Shown here in pieces: positions 24,149 through 34,169 of a stretch of 64,000 nt of DNA. Source of the DNA: Bacillus sp. V3-13 (lineage in GTDB: Bacteria; Bacillota; Bacilli; Bacillales; Cytobacillaceae); contig NZ_PGUZ01000022.1 of assembly GCF_002860165.1 (NCBI RefSeq), forward strand, positions 44,860-108,859. The letters are read 5' to 3'. The notes beneath the pieces are model-generated. The model was not told the origin of the DNA. It ran no database searches and saw nothing but the letters and a program-made list of their open reading frames with translations. A program made the position numbers and the translations under genes. The first letter of the stretch is position 1, and each line of letters begins with the position of its first letter.

Positions 24149-25417
24149 TTATTCCATATTCTTGATTAATTCATCGCCGAATTCAGAACATTTTACCTCT
24201 GTAGCACCGTCCATCAGGCGGGCAAAATCATACGTAACCACTTTCGAAGCAATTGTTTTTTCCATCGATTTGACGATCATATTCGCCGCTTCTGTCCAGC
24301 CTAAATGTTCAAGCATCAATACTCCGGAAAGGATGACAGATGAAGGATTCACCTTGTCCAATCCGGCATACTTTGGTGCAGTTCCATGCGTTGCTTCAAA
24401 TATGGCATGTCCTGTTTCATAGTTTATGTTGGCGCCAGGGGCAATCCCAATTCCGCCAACCTGTGCAGCAAGTGCATCAGAAATATAGTCGCCATTCAAG
24501 TTCATCGTCGCAACAACATCAAACTCTTTCGGACGGGTCAGGATCTGCTGCAGGAAGATATCTGCAATCGCGTCCTTGATAATGATTTTGCCGGCTGCTT
24601 CAGCATCGGCTTGAGCTTTATTGGCAGCTTCTGTACCTTGCTCGTCTTTAATGCGGTCATACTGGGTCCATGTAAAGACTTGATCGCCGTATTCCCGCTC
24701 TGCCAGCTCGTAGCCCCAATTTTTAAAGGCGCCTTCTGTAAATTTCATAATATTCCCTTTATGTACGAGAGTGACAGACTTGCGGCCTTCCTTAATCGCG
24801 TACTCAATCGCAGCACGGACTAAGCGGCTCGTACCTTCCTGTGAAACAGGCTTGATCCCGATTCCTGAAGTTTCAGGGAAACGGATTTTATTTACGCCCA
24901 TTTCATTTTGCAGGAAATTAATTAATTTCTTCACTTCATCCGAGCCTTTTGCATATTCAATCCCCGCATAAATATCTTCCGTGTTCTCGCGGAAAATAAC
25001 CATGTCCGTATCTTGCGGGCGCTTAACCGGTGATGGTACCCCTTCAAACCAGCGGACAGGACGCAGGCAGACAAACAGATCAAGTTCCTGGCGCAGTGCC
25101 ACGTTTAATGAGCGGATGCCGCCTCCGATCGGTGTTGTTAACGGCCCTTTGATCGCGATTAAATATTCATTAATCACTTCCAATGTTTCTGCCGGCAACC
25201 ATTCGCCAGTCTGGTTGAACGCCTTTTCGCCTGCCAATACTTCTTGCCATACGATCTTGCGCTCGCCTTTATAAGCTTTTTCTGCTGCTGCATCCAAAAC
25301 TCTTGAAGCTGATGCCCAAATGTCCGGTCCTGTACCGTCCCCCTCAATAAAAGGTACAATCGGATTATTTGGCACGTTTAATGCCCCGTTTTTAACCGTA
25401 ATCTTTTCACCCTGCAT
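24149..25417 (-). CDS. icd: Isocitrate dehydrogenase (NADP)
   Basis: 422 aa. The substrate loop [13 protein letters not shown] holds the serine targeted by Icd kinase in enteric bacteria, and the NADP-binding [10 protein letters not shown] and G-D-Y-x-S-D regions are present. It converts isocitrate to 2-oxoglutarate. ATG 25417 follows GGAGG at 8 nt; upstream codons are rejected. Middle gene of citZ-icd-mdh. Confidence 0.98.
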   Translation of the reverse strand: MQGEKITVKNGALNVPNNPIVPFIEGDGTGPDIWASASRVLDAAAEKAYKGERKIVWQEVLAGEKAFNQTGEWLPAETLEVINEYLIAIKGPLTTPIGGGIRSLNVALRQELDLFVCLRPVRWFEGVPSPVKRPQDTDMVIFRENTEDIYAGIEYAKGSDEVKKLINFLQNEMGVNKIRFPETSGIGIKPVSQEGTSRLVRAAIEYAIKEGRKSVTLVHKGNIMKFTEGAFKNWGYELAEREYGDQVFTWTQYDRIKDEQGTEAANKAQADAEAAGKIIIKDAIADIFLQQILTRPKEFDVVATMNLNGDYISDALAAQVGGIGIAPGANINYETGHAIFEATHGTAPKYAGLDKVNPSSVILSGVLMLEHLGWTEAANMIVKSMEKTIASKVVTYDFARLMDGATEVKCSEFGDELIKNME

Positions 25418-25524
25418 TCTTTTTCCCTCCATGTTCGTTGAAAAGCCCCGGGCCATTTGTTGTTTGTGCAGTCCTTTATTTGGACGCTAAACCAGTTTGA
25501 GCCGGGCCTTTCTATACTGAATCA

Positions 25525-25554
25525 AAGGTTGGAAGGCTTTATACTTCCAACCTT
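25525..25554 (-). other. Stem-loop between citZ and icd
   Basis: An 11-bp perfect stem (25525-25535 / 25544-25554) with no U-tract on either strand. It lies in a 190-nt gap otherwise empty of features and may set differential stability of citZ and icd-mdh messages. Confidence 0.45.
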
Positions 25555-25608
25555 GTTCCCTCTTATTCTACTACAGCCATTTTTCACAAAAAAGTAAAAC
25601 GGGATTCT

Positions 25609-26730
25609 TTATGACAGCCTTTGCTCGATCGGCACATACTTCTGCATTCCAGGGCCTGTGTAATCAGCGCGCGGGCGGATTAACCGGTTGTTTTCATATT
25701 GCTCCAGAATATGAGCAAGCCAGCCGGACACACGGCTTACAGCAAAGATCGGTGTAAAAAGATCATGATCAATGCCAAGGCTGTGATAGACGGATGCAGA
25801 ATAAAAATCGACATTAGGCGGCAGGTTCTTTTCCCCGGTAACAATCGCTTCAATTTTCGTCGACATCTCGTACCAGTGCGGTTCGCCCGTAAGATGAGTA
25901 AGTTTTTCTGACATCTCCCGCAAATGCTTCGCACGCGGATCACCCTGACGGTATACGCGGTGCCCGAAGCCCATGATTTTCTCTTTCTTTTCAAGCTTGG
26001 CCCGGACGTAGGATTCGACATTATCCAACGAGCCAATTTCAGTAAGCATCTTCATCACTGCTTCATTCGCCCCGCCATGCAAAGGACCCTTTAACGCGCC
26101 GATTGCCGCGGTTATGCCGGAATATACATCAGACAATGTTGCCACACAAACGCGGGCTGTGAATGTTGAAGCATTCAATTCGTGGTCGGCATGGAGAACC
26201 AAAGCTTTGTTAATCGCCTCGACCGCAATATCTTCAGGTTCTTTTCCTGAAAGCATATACAGGAAGTTGGCTGCAAAGCTCAAATCCGTTCTTGGCGCTA
26301 TAGGCTCAAGCCCTTTTCGAACACGGGCAAACGCCGTAACAATTGCCGGCATTTTCGCCTGTAATCGGACGGCTTTTCTATAGTTGGATTCTTCATCCAT
26401 GGAATCTGCTTCTTCATCATACAAACCCAATAATGACACTGCAGTACGAAGAGCAGCCATCGGGTGGACTTTGTCGATGGAATACATTTTAAAATGGTCG
26501 AGTACTTCCTTTGGCAATGCAGCATTTTCTGCAAGCTGTGTTTTCAATTCGTTAAGCTCGTCACTGGTTGGAAGCCTGCGGTGCCATAGAAGGTAAATAA
26601 CTTCTTCAAAGCTGGCGTTTACTGCCAGATCATCAATGTCATATCCAACATAGGTTAAAGTGTCATCGATGATGGAACTAATTGAGGAAGTTGTAGCAAC
26701 TACCCCTTCAAGACCTCTTGTTACTGTCAT
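25609..26730 (-). CDS. citZ: Citrate synthase
   Basis: 373 aa, the short Gram-positive type II form. Catalytic His residues are seen in H-A-D-H-E-L-N-A-S-T and F-G-H-R-V-Y, and Asp in the D-F-Y-S-A-S region. It condenses acetyl-CoA and oxaloacetate. Start ATG 26730 (M-T-V-T-R-G-L) behind AAAGGAGAG; the 18 codons before it are non-conserved. A promoter near 27022-27050 gives a roughly 285-nt leader with two cre-like sites, consistent with catabolite repression of the TCA branch. Confidence 0.97.
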   Translation of the reverse strand: MTVTRGLEGVVATTSSISSIIDDTLTYVGYDIDDLAVNASFEEVIYLLWHRRLPTSDELNELKTQLAENAALPKEVLDHFKMYSIDKVHPMAALRTAVSLLGLYDEEADSMDEESNYRKAVRLQAKMPAIVTAFARVRKGLEPIAPRTDLSFAANFLYMLSGKEPEDIAVEAINKALVLHADHELNASTFTARVCVATLSDVYSGITAAIGALKGPLHGGANEAVMKMLTEIGSLDNVESYVRAKLEKKEKIMGFGHRVYRQGDPRAKHLREMSEKLTHLTGEPHWYEMSTKIEAIVTGEKNLPPNVDFYSASVYHSLGIDHDLFTPIFAVSRVSGWLAHILEQYENNRLIRPRADYTGPGMQKYVPIEQRLS

Positions 26731-26961
26731 AAGAATCTCTCCTTTACGTATAAAAATTCCCCATTCCCATTCGTCTGTAAACATATATGGATGCCGGAAC
26801 CAACCATTTCCAGCGGATCAGAAATTAAGCTTTTCTGATATTGTGTATAAGGCCAGGAATATGGCCCAATAAGCCGGCTTTATGGGCCGGACGACAGACC
26901 TGACTATGCATCTATTATCCTATATTTGCTAAATTGAGCGGTTGCTCAGGAAACGGCGAAA

Positions 26962-26975
26962 AGAAAATGCTTACA
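26962..26975 (-). promoter_or_regulatory. cre-like site 2 in the citZ leader
   Basis: TGTAAGCATTTTCT on the minus strand, one mismatch from TGWAARCGYTWNCW. It lies about 45 nt downstream of the predicted citZ start site, where CcpA could act as a roadblock. Confidence 0.45.
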
Positions 26976-27001
26976 TTTCCAGATATATAAAAAATAGATA
27001 T

Positions 27002-27015
27002 AGCACGCGCTTACA
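27002..27015 (-). promoter_or_regulatory. cre-like site 1 at the citZ start site
   Basis: TGTAAGCGCGTGCT on the minus strand, one mismatch from TGWAARCGYTWNCW. It starts at about +1 of the predicted citZ transcript, a repressing position for CcpA. Confidence 0.55.
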
Positions 27016-27021
27016 AGTCCT

Positions 27022-27050
27022 ATTATAAACAATTATCAGATTTTTGTGAA
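27022..27050 (-). promoter_or_regulatory. citZ promoter
   Basis: TTCACA (27045-27050) and a perfect TATAAT (27022-27027) on the minus strand with a 17-bp spacer. The 26731-27138 gap holds this promoter, the two cre-like sites and a leader with no ORF. Confidence 0.75.
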
Positions 27051-27138
27051 CGAAAAGAATCCAAAATGTGAAAAAATTATTATTTTATAAGAAAAATAAA
27101 GGCCAAAATTGCATAAAAAGAATGAAAGCATCACGCTT

Positions 27139-27597
27139 TCATTTGAATAACTCAATTATTTTCATCGCCATATAGGCAATGCCTGCTCCAATCAGCGGAC
27201 CTACCGCTATGCCTTTGAAAAGAGAAACCGCCAGAATCGTTCCGAGCACAAGGGCAGTCGTAATATGGGGATCTTCCGAGAGCAGAGTGATTCCTCCTTT
27301 TGCAATGAGAGCAACGGCCATTCCGGAAAGCAGGGCGATCCAGGCATATGGCGATTTGAAGGCAGCAGTTAAATCCTTCAGGCCAATTTCTCCGGCCGCG
27401 ATCGGGGCCAGAACGGCAATCGTAATGACGGTAACTCCCCAGTTGATCCCTTTCGACTGAATATAAGTGAAAATTTTCGAGTCAACTCCGGTGAGCTTTA
27501 ACACTAAAAGTACCGCCACAGCAAACATTAACGAGTGGTTTTTCGCTATAAACCCGATTACCAATAGTATAATCAAAAATATTAAAGGCCCTGACAT
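27139..27597 (-). CDS. ytwI: YtwI, DUF441 membrane protein
   Basis: 152 aa, with four to five hydrophobic segments and the DUF441 pattern (L-I-A-K-N-x-S-L, G-I-N-W-G-V-x-x-I-T-I-A-V-L-x-P). Function unknown. The in-frame GTG 27606 overlaps the AAGGG; ATG 27597 has proper spacing and matches the family start. It lies between citZ and ytvI as in B. subtilis. Confidence 0.85.
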   Translation of the reverse strand: MSGPLIFLIILLVIGFIAKNHSLMFAVAVLLVLKLTGVDSKIFTYIQSKGINWGVTVITIAVLAPIAAGEIGLKDLTAAFKSPYAWIALLSGMAVALIAKGGITLLSEDPHITTALVLGTILAVSLFKGIAVGPLIGAGIAYMAMKIIELFK

Positions 27598-27797
27598 ATG
27601 AATCACCCTTCCGATGGTATATTATTGCAGAATAGCAAAGGAGTTTCAACTTCCGCTGCCTTTAACTTTTTTCATAAACCTGGACGTTTAGCGTTCGCAA
27701 CAGGAAGGAAAAAAATGCGGCTCTCGAGACTAAATGTTAAAATGATACATACAAATATTTAATTTGAGCCAATGTCCTTTAAATAGGGGGAGTATTT

Positions 27798-28919
27798 TTG
27801 AATCCGTTATACATACAAAGAACATTAAGATTCATTTTTGTTATTGCGATCATCGTTTTATCCGTGATTGCTGTTTATCACGTATCAAAAGTAACTTATC
27901 CGTTTCTGATTGCCATTCTGATTGCGCTCTTCATTAATCCACTCGTCGGGTTTCTTGAAAAAAAAGGGCGTATCCCAAGGGGCCTTGCTGTCATTCTGGC
28001 TTTAACGATCATTTTTGCGATTTTCGCCGGACTGATCACTTTGCTTGTGGCCGAAATTGTCTCCGGAGCGGATTATCTTGCAAAAATGGTACCAACACAT
28101 CTGGAGAAGCTAATCGATTACATTGAAGAATTTTTCGTTGCCCAAATCATCCCTTTATACAATCAGCTGACAGGCTTATTCAACAACCTTGGCGCAGGAC
28201 AGCAGGATACGATCATCAGCAATATCGAGAATGCCGGCAGAACAATCGGGACAACCGTAGGGGCTTTTATCAAAAGCTTTTTTGAAAACATCCCGGGCAT
28301 GATCTCGTGGATTCCAAACGCGGCGACCGTATTAATTTTTTCCTTGCTGGCAACTTTTTTTATCAGCAAAGACTGGAACAGGCTTTCCGCATGGGTCGGA
28401 AAGCTTATTCCGGGCCGTGCCAAAACGAGCGGAAAAAAAGTGTTTGCAGACCTGAGGAAAGCGTTATTTGGCTTTATAAAAGCCCAGGCGACTTTAATCT
28501 CGATTACAACCATTATTATTTTAATCGGACTGCTTATCCTGCGTGTGGACTATGCGATCACCATTGCCCTTGTCACCGGGCTCGTTGATATCATCCCATA
28601 TCTGGGGACAGGCGCTATATTTGTACCGTGGATCATCTACTCGATCATCTCGGGAAATGTCAGTCTTGCAATAGGCCTTGGCGTCCTTTATATTATCGTA
28701 ATTGTCCAAAGGCAGATTATGGAACCAAAAGTTCTTTCTTCAAGCATTGGAATAGATCCGCTCGCAACACTTGTTGCTTTATTCGTCGGTTTTAAGCTGA
28801 TCGGCTTTCTTGGCCTGATCATCGGTCCCGTTACGCTTGTTATATTAACGACTCTGCACAAAGCCAATGTTTTCCGCGACCTCTGGGCTTTTATTAAGGG
28901 AGAAGACGAGCCTGTATAA
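27798..28919 (+). CDS. ytvI: YtvI, AI-2E transporter family sporulation membrane protein
   Basis: 373 aa, seven to eight membrane segments, with the AI-2E/PerM family pattern: paired N-terminal helices, an amphipathic middle region, and the C-terminal P-x-V-L-x-x-x-I-G-I-x-P-L-A-T-L-x-A motif. Despite the family name, the substrate of YtvI is unknown; B. subtilis ytvI is listed among sporulation genes. It starts with TTG at 27798, five bases after AGGGGGAG. It diverges from ytwI and ends at its own terminator. Confidence 0.9.
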   Translation: MNPLYIQRTLRFIFVIAIIVLSVIAVYHVSKVTYPFLIAILIALFINPLVGFLEKKGRIPRGLAVILALTIIFAIFAGLITLLVAEIVSGADYLAKMVPTHLEKLIDYIEEFFVAQIIPLYNQLTGLFNNLGAGQQDTIISNIENAGRTIGTTVGAFIKSFFENIPGMISWIPNAATVLIFSLLATFFISKDWNRLSAWVGKLIPGRAKTSGKKVFADLRKALFGFIKAQATLISITTIIILIGLLILRVDYAITIALVTGLVDIIPYLGTGAIFVPWIIYSIISGNVSLAIGLGVLYIIVIVQRQIMEPKVLSSSIGIDPLATLVALFVGFKLIGFLGLIIGPVTLVILTTLHKANVFRDLWAFIKGEDEPV

Positions 28920-28937
28920 AGGCTGATTAATCTTCTT

Positions 28938-28974
28938 GGGGAGCTCATTATGTTAATCGGAGACTCCCCTTTTT
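28938..28974 (+). terminator. ytvI terminator
   Basis: GGGGAG/CTCCCC stem (28938-28943 / 28964-28969) extended by CTC/GAG, followed by five T residues, 18 nt after the ytvI stop. Confidence 0.85.
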
Positions 28975-29013
28975 CATGTTCAGTTTGCAGTTTTACATTT
29001 ATCCCGTTTCAAT

Positions 29014-29038
29014 AAGAAAACTCGCCTATCGGCGAGTT
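29014..29038 (-). terminator. Terminator downstream of the 20-bp array (fxsA side)
   Basis: A perfect 8-bp stem AACTCGCC/GGCGAGTT with a 4-nt loop (29019-29038) followed on the minus strand by a T-rich TTTTCTTATT. It is the first recognisable terminator after fxsA and lies beyond the repeat array. Confidence 0.65.
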
Positions 29039-29100
29039 GAAGGCTGAAACTATTGAGATGGCCGCTCAAAAACTGATAGTGTGACTCATGCAAAATAGCG

Positions 29101-29560
29101 ATTTTAATCATAAATCTGCAGGTCCGATCATAAATTTCGAAATCCGCTCATAAATCCGCCGTTCCGCTCGTAAATCTCGAGTTCCGCTCGTAAATCTCAA
29201 GTTCCGCTCGTAAATCTCAAGTTCCGCTCGTAAATCTCAAACTCCGCTCGTAAATCTCAAGTTCCGCTCGTAAATCTCAAGTTCCGCTCGTAAATCTCAA
29301 ATTCCGCTCGTAAATCTCAAATTCCGCTCGTAAATCTCAAGTTCCGCTCGTAAATCTTAAGTTCCGCTCGTAAATCTCAAACTCCGCTCGTAAATCTCAA
29401 ATTCCGCTCGTAAATCTCAAATTGCGCTCGTAAATCTCAAGTTCCGCTCGTAAATCTCAAATTCCGCTCGTAAATCTCAAGTTCCGCTCGTAAATCTCAA
29501 GTTCCGCTCATAAATCCGCCGTTCGATCATAAAAACCGAAATCTGCTCATAAATAGAAGA
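29101..29560. repeat. 20-bp tandem repeat array, ~23 units
   Basis: An exact 20-bp period. Units 29161-29500 (17 copies) are nearly uniform, of the form CCGCTCGTAAATCTCAAGTT. The flanking units at 29141 and 29501 share a different ending (CATAAATCCGCC), and two further units on each side are degenerate. Every frame contains TAA, so it is not coding. It lies between convergent ytvI and fxsA, occupying the 28.9-29.56 kb gap together with the two terminators. Confidence 0.97.
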
Positions 29561-29565
29561 TTTCT

Positions 29566-29952
29566 TTATCTGATAATGGTGACACGCCCTTTATCGATCC
29601 ACCTTTTAAAAGCTTTCAACATGAAAATTTTTAAAACCTTTCTTGTTGGCGGGGCCAGCAACAGGAAGCCGGCTACATCTGTAATAAAACCAGGAGTGAG
29701 CAGCAAGGTCCCGCCGATTAACACACAGGCCCCATCCAAAAGGGCATCGCCGGGAAGTTGACCATAGCGAAGCTGCTCCTGAATTCTTCGAATTGTCTCC
29801 AGCCCCTGCTTCTTTGCCAGGTAGGCTCCAAGCACTCCGGTAAACAAGATTAAAAATATCGTCGGCCAAATGCCAAGAGTTTGGCCAGACAGCATCAACA
29901 CAGCGATTTCCGCTGCAGGTATAATGATCACTAACAAGAATATAAAACGCAT
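29566..29952 (-). CDS. fxsA: FxsA family membrane protein
   Basis: 128 aa, four membrane segments and the FxsA pattern G-x-x-x-x-x-x-P-G-x-x-T-D-x-x-G-x-x-L-L-x-P. In E. coli FxsA influences phage F exclusion by binding PifA; the Bacillus role is unknown. GGAGG lies before ATG 29952, and the longer frame to 29970 has no site. It follows pyk, as ytzA/fxsA does in B. subtilis. The pyk terminator separates them, so its promoter is not obvious. Confidence 0.9.
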   Translation of the reverse strand: MRFIFLLVIIIPAAEIAVLMLSGQTLGIWPTIFLILFTGVLGAYLAKKQGLETIRRIQEQLRYGQLPGDALLDGACVLIGGTLLLTPGFITDVAGFLLLAPPTRKVLKIFMLKAFKRWIDKGRVTIIR

Positions 29953-30031
29953 ATTTTTTACCTCCAGCAATCTTCATAAAAACATGTCCGTTTACTATTA
30001 TTATACGTTCACTTTACAAAAAAACCAAAAC

Positions 30032-30062
30032 AAAAAGAGAGGCGGTGCTTCCTCCGCCTCTC
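30032..30062 (-). terminator. pyk terminator
   Basis: A 9-bp stem GAGAGGCGG/CCGCCTCTC (30037-30045 / 30054-30062) followed by five U residues on the minus strand, 11 nt after the pyk stop. Confidence 0.88.
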
Positions 30063-30072
30063 CCATATTGTA

Positions 30073-31839
30073 TTAAAGAACGCTTGCGTGACCGTTATAA
30101 ATGACTCCCCTGGCGGAATCAACGGTTATTTCCTGGCCGTCTTTGAACAGCTTTGTGGCATCCTGGACACCGACAATAACAGGAATGCCGATATTTAATC
30201 CTACTACAGCTGCATGGCTTGTCAGTCCGCCTTCTTCAGTGATTAACGCACTGCATTTTTCGATTGCAGGCACCATTTCCCGGTCAGTTCCAATTGTTAC
30301 TAAAATTGAACCATCTTTCACCTTTGCAAGTGCTTCCTGGGCGTTCTGGGCTACAACAACCTTGCCGAATGCCGACTTGCGGCCGATACCCTGCGCTTTT
30401 GCGAGAATATCACCGACTACATGAATTTTCATCAAATTCGTCGTACCAGCCTCGCCGACCGGTACTCCTGCCGTAATGACGACCAAGTCGCCAGCTTTCA
30501 CGATTCCGCTGTTTAAGCTTTCTTCTACGGCTCGATCGAGCATTTCATCTGTCGTTGTTGATTCTTTACCCAATTGAGGATACACACCCCAGACAAGCGC
30601 CAGGCGCCTGCATACATAATCATTCGACGTAACCGCTACAATCGGGGCCTTCGGGCGATATTTGGAGATCATTCTTGCAGTATGGCCGCTTTCAGTTGGT
30701 GTAATGATCGCATTCACATCCAGATTCAAGGCCGTATGGGCAACCGATTCCCCAATCGCATCGGTAATATTATGCTCGTTATCCTTACTGCGCTTTGACA
30801 GGATCTCTTTATGGTTTAATGCCGTTTCCGCACGGCGGGCAATATTATTCATTGTTTGGACCGCTTCAACCGGATACGAACCTGCTGCCGTTTCACCTGA
30901 AAGCATAATCGCATCAGTTCCGTCAAAAATCGCATTCGCCACGTCGCTTGCTTCCGCCCGGGTTGGACGCGGATTGCGCTGCATTGAATCAAGCATTTGC
31001 GTTGCCGTAATAACCGGTTTACCCAGTGCGTTACATTTTTTGATCAACTGCTTTTGGACAAGCGGCACTTCTTCTGCCGGAATTTCTACGCCAAGATCAC
31101 CACGGGCAACCATTAGGCCATCAGAAACCTCAAGGATTTCATTGATATTATCGACGCCCTCCTGGTTCTCAATTTTCGGGATGATATGAATGTGTGAAGC
31201 ATTATTATCCTGAAGAAGCTGGCGAATTTCCAGAACATCGGTCGCCCTGCGCACGAAAGAAGCCGCAATAAAGTCAATCCCCTGCTCGATGCCAAACAGG
31301 ATGTCGTTTGCGTCTTTTTCTGTAATACCCGGGAGCTTAACTGCGACGCCGGGAACATTCACACCTTTTTTGTTTTTCAATACTCCGCCATTTAACACCT
31401 TTGTCTGAATTTCATTGTTTGCTTTATCAATTTTAATAACATCCAGAGCGATCAGGCCGTCATCAAGCAGGATTTTTGAACCCGTATGAACATCGTCAAT
31501 CAATCCTGAATATGTAACCGAGAATTTCTCTTTTGTTCCGAGAACCTCGTTCATTGACACTGTGATTTCCTGGCCGGCTGTTAACTCAATTGCACCGTTT
31601 TCCATATCGTTGGTCCGGATTTCCGGTCCTTTTGTATCAAGCAGAATCGCAACGGTTTTCCCGGTGCGTTCCGCCGCTTCACGAATATTTCTGATCCGCT
31701 GGCCATGCTCCTCGAAATTGCCGTGTGAAAAATTTAACCGGGCTACGTTCATCCCCGCTTCTATTAATTGGCAAAGCTTTTCGACCGATTCACTTGCAGG
31801 GCCAATCGTACAAACGATTTTAGTTCTTCGCATCTTCAT
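30073..31839 (-). CDS. pyk: Pyruvate kinase with C-terminal PEP-utiliser domain
   Basis: 588 aa. The catalytic barrel includes the K-I-E-N-Q motif and [10 protein letters not shown], and the family's extra C-terminal mobile domain (about 475-588) has L-T-S-H-A-A-V-V-G, found in Bacillus and Geobacillus enzymes. It makes ATP and pyruvate from PEP. Two ATGs compete: 31839 (four bases after AGGAGG) and 31833 (ten bases); the family N-terminus M-R-x-T-K-I-V-C favours the second, but I leave the longer form. Lies 27 nt after pfkA in one operon. Confidence 0.97.
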   Translation of the reverse strand: MKMRRTKIVCTIGPASESVEKLCQLIEAGMNVARLNFSHGNFEEHGQRIRNIREAAERTGKTVAILLDTKGPEIRTNDMENGAIELTAGQEITVSMNEVLGTKEKFSVTYSGLIDDVHTGSKILLDDGLIALDVIKIDKANNEIQTKVLNGGVLKNKKGVNVPGVAVKLPGITEKDANDILFGIEQGIDFIAASFVRRATDVLEIRQLLQDNNASHIHIIPKIENQEGVDNINEILEVSDGLMVARGDLGVEIPAEEVPLVQKQLIKKCNALGKPVITATQMLDSMQRNPRPTRAEASDVANAIFDGTDAIMLSGETAAGSYPVEAVQTMNNIARRAETALNHKEILSKRSKDNEHNITDAIGESVAHTALNLDVNAIITPTESGHTARMISKYRPKAPIVAVTSNDYVCRRLALVWGVYPQLGKESTTTDEMLDRAVEESLNSGIVKAGDLVVITAGVPVGEAGTTNLMKIHVVGDILAKAQGIGRKSAFGKVVVAQNAQEALAKVKDGSILVTIGTDREMVPAIEKCSALITEEGGLTSHAAVVGLNIGIPVIVGVQDATKLFKDGQEITVDSARGVIYNGHASVL

Positions 31840-31866
31840 TAAACCTCCTGTAAAATGAGGGACTTA

Positions 31867-32841
<975 letters not shown>

Positions 32842-32863
32842 TTAGTAATAAAAATATGTAAAA

Positions 32864-32916
32864 GAAAATAAAACCCGCATCACACGCAGGGGCAACCGGA
32901 ACACTCAATCCCCGTG
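32864..32916 (-). promoter_or_regulatory. Candidate attenuator in the pfkA leader
   Basis: On the minus strand, CCCTGC/GCGGG (one bulged base) with a U-rich tail (32864-32891) would terminate. An alternative helix CACGGGG/CCCC-TG-CGTG (32910-32916 with 32883-32892) uses the same 5' arm, so the two are mutually exclusive. The ligand or trigger is unknown. The terminator stem is short, so this remains a prediction. Confidence 0.4.
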
Positions 32917-33008
32917 CCTGACGATTCCCGTATACAGGGTGCTTTCTCCGATTTGTAACGGTCCGCTGCCGCTTTTCTATTATGAACAGAACACCCTTGA
33001 ATATTTCT

Positions 33009-33037
33009 AAAATACCATGAAGATGCCCTTATCTCAA
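33009..33037 (-). promoter_or_regulatory. pfkA-pyk promoter candidate
   Basis: TTGAGA (33032-33037) and TATTTT (33009-33014) on the minus strand, 17-bp spacer, giving a leader of about 175 nt that contains the candidate attenuator. The rest of the 32827-33191 gap shows only the accA terminator. Confidence 0.45.
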
Positions 33038-33160
33038 CTGAATCCTCAACATATCCGATATAGACGGAATTGTCGGTTAACTGGAAGCGTTTTATTGGAG
33101 ATATTAAGCTGCAAAGCCCATGTTAACAACATTAACGTGGTGAAAACAATACATTTCCTA

Positions 33161-33193
33161 AAAAAGAAAACGTGCTGTAAAAAGCACGCTTTT
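33161..33193 (-). terminator. accA terminator
   Basis: CGTGCT/AGCACG stem (33171-33176 / 33083-equivalent 33183-33188) extended by A-T pairs across one bulge, followed by TTTTCTTTTT on the minus strand. The outer arm reaches the first bases of the accA stop codon. Confidence 0.75.
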
Positions 33194-34169
33194 AGTTTAC
33201 CCCGGCCACTTCATTTAAAAACGAATAATCACCAATTGCTTTATACTTTTCATAACGATGGGCGGCAAGTTTATCACCACTAAGTCCGGACAATTCTTTT
33301 AATGATTGTTTCAGGATTGCATTGATTTCTGCCGCCTGTTGCTTGACATCATTATGGGCCCCCCCTCTGACTTCGGGAATAATTTGATCAATGATCCCGA
33401 GTTCCTTCAAGTCAGGGGCGGTAATTTTCATGCTTTCGGCTGCGCGTTTTGCCTGGGATGCATCCTTCCATAATAAGGCGGCTGCTCCTTCGGGGGAAAT
33501 CACTGAATACGTCGAGTTCTCAAGCATGTGGATGTGGTTGCCGACACCAAGCGCAAGCGCCCCGCCGCTTCCTCCTTCGCCGATGACAATGCATACGATC
33601 GGAACTGTTAAGCTCGCCATTTCAAAAAGATTGCGGGCAATTGCCTCACTTTGTCCTCTTTCTTCAGCGGCTTTGCCGGGATAAGCGCCCTTCGTATCAA
33701 TAAAGCAGACAATTGCCCGGTTGAACTTCTCAGCCTGCTTCATTAGCCTTAATGCCTTGCGGTAGCCTTCAGGATGGGGCATGCCAAAATTGCGGCGAAT
33801 GTTTTCCTTTGTATCTTTTCCGCGCTGGTGGCCGATCACCGTGACAGGCATTCCATGGAATTTGGCAATCCCGCCAACGATCGCTTCATCGTCACCGAAA
33901 GCACGGTCTCCATGGCATTCAAAGAAATCGGTGAACAAAAGCTGAATATAATCAAGCGTTGTCGGCCTGTTTGGATGTCTGGCAATTTGAACCCTGTCCC
34001 ACGGTTTTATATTTTCGTATATATCCTTCTCAAGCTTTTCAAGCCTTGTTTCAAGCTTTTCTATTTCCGAAGACAAATCTACATCGGTGCTTTTCGTAAA
34101 TTCCTTCAGCTCGGTTATTTTTTTCCTTAATTCGATAACCGGCCGTTCGAATTCGAGCTCTCCTACCAC
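33192..34169 (-). CDS. accA: Acetyl-CoA carboxylase carboxyltransferase subunit alpha
   Basis: 325 aa, identical in length to B. subtilis AccA. N-terminal [10 protein letters not shown] coiled region, then the crotonase-like core with [10 protein letters not shown]. With AccD it transfers the carboxyl from biotin to acetyl-CoA, giving malonyl-CoA. GTG 34169 lies nine bases after GGAGG and overlaps the accD stop by 7 nt, so translation is probably coupled to keep subunit ratios. Confidence 0.97.
   Translation of the reverse strand: MVGELEFERPVIELRKKITELKEFTKSTDVDLSSEIEKLETRLEKLEKDIYENIKPWDRVQIARHPNRPTTLDYIQLLFTDFFECHGDRAFGDDEAIVGGIAKFHGMPVTVIGHQRGKDTKENIRRNFGMPHPEGYRKALRLMKQAEKFNRAIVCFIDTKGAYPGKAAEERGQSEAIARNLFEMASLTVPIVCIVIGEGGSGGALALGVGNHIHMLENSTYSVISPEGAAALLWKDASQAKRAAESMKITAPDLKELGIIDQIIPEVRGGAHNDVKQQAAEINAILKQSLKELSGLSGDKLAAHRYEKYKAIGDYSFLNEVAGVN

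Noticed and set aside
24386..24823. 145-aa plus-strand ORF
   Set aside because: Antisense shadow of icd.
29101..29560. CRISPR array
   Set aside because: The repeat unit is 20 bp and fully tandem; there are no unique spacers and no cas genes in the window.
30662..31189. 175-aa plus-strand ORF
   Set aside because: Antisense shadow of pyk, which is a complete and well-supported gene.
33017..33283. 88-aa plus-strand ORF between pfkA and accA
   Set aside because: It crosses the accA terminator and 3' end in antisense and has no ribosome site.
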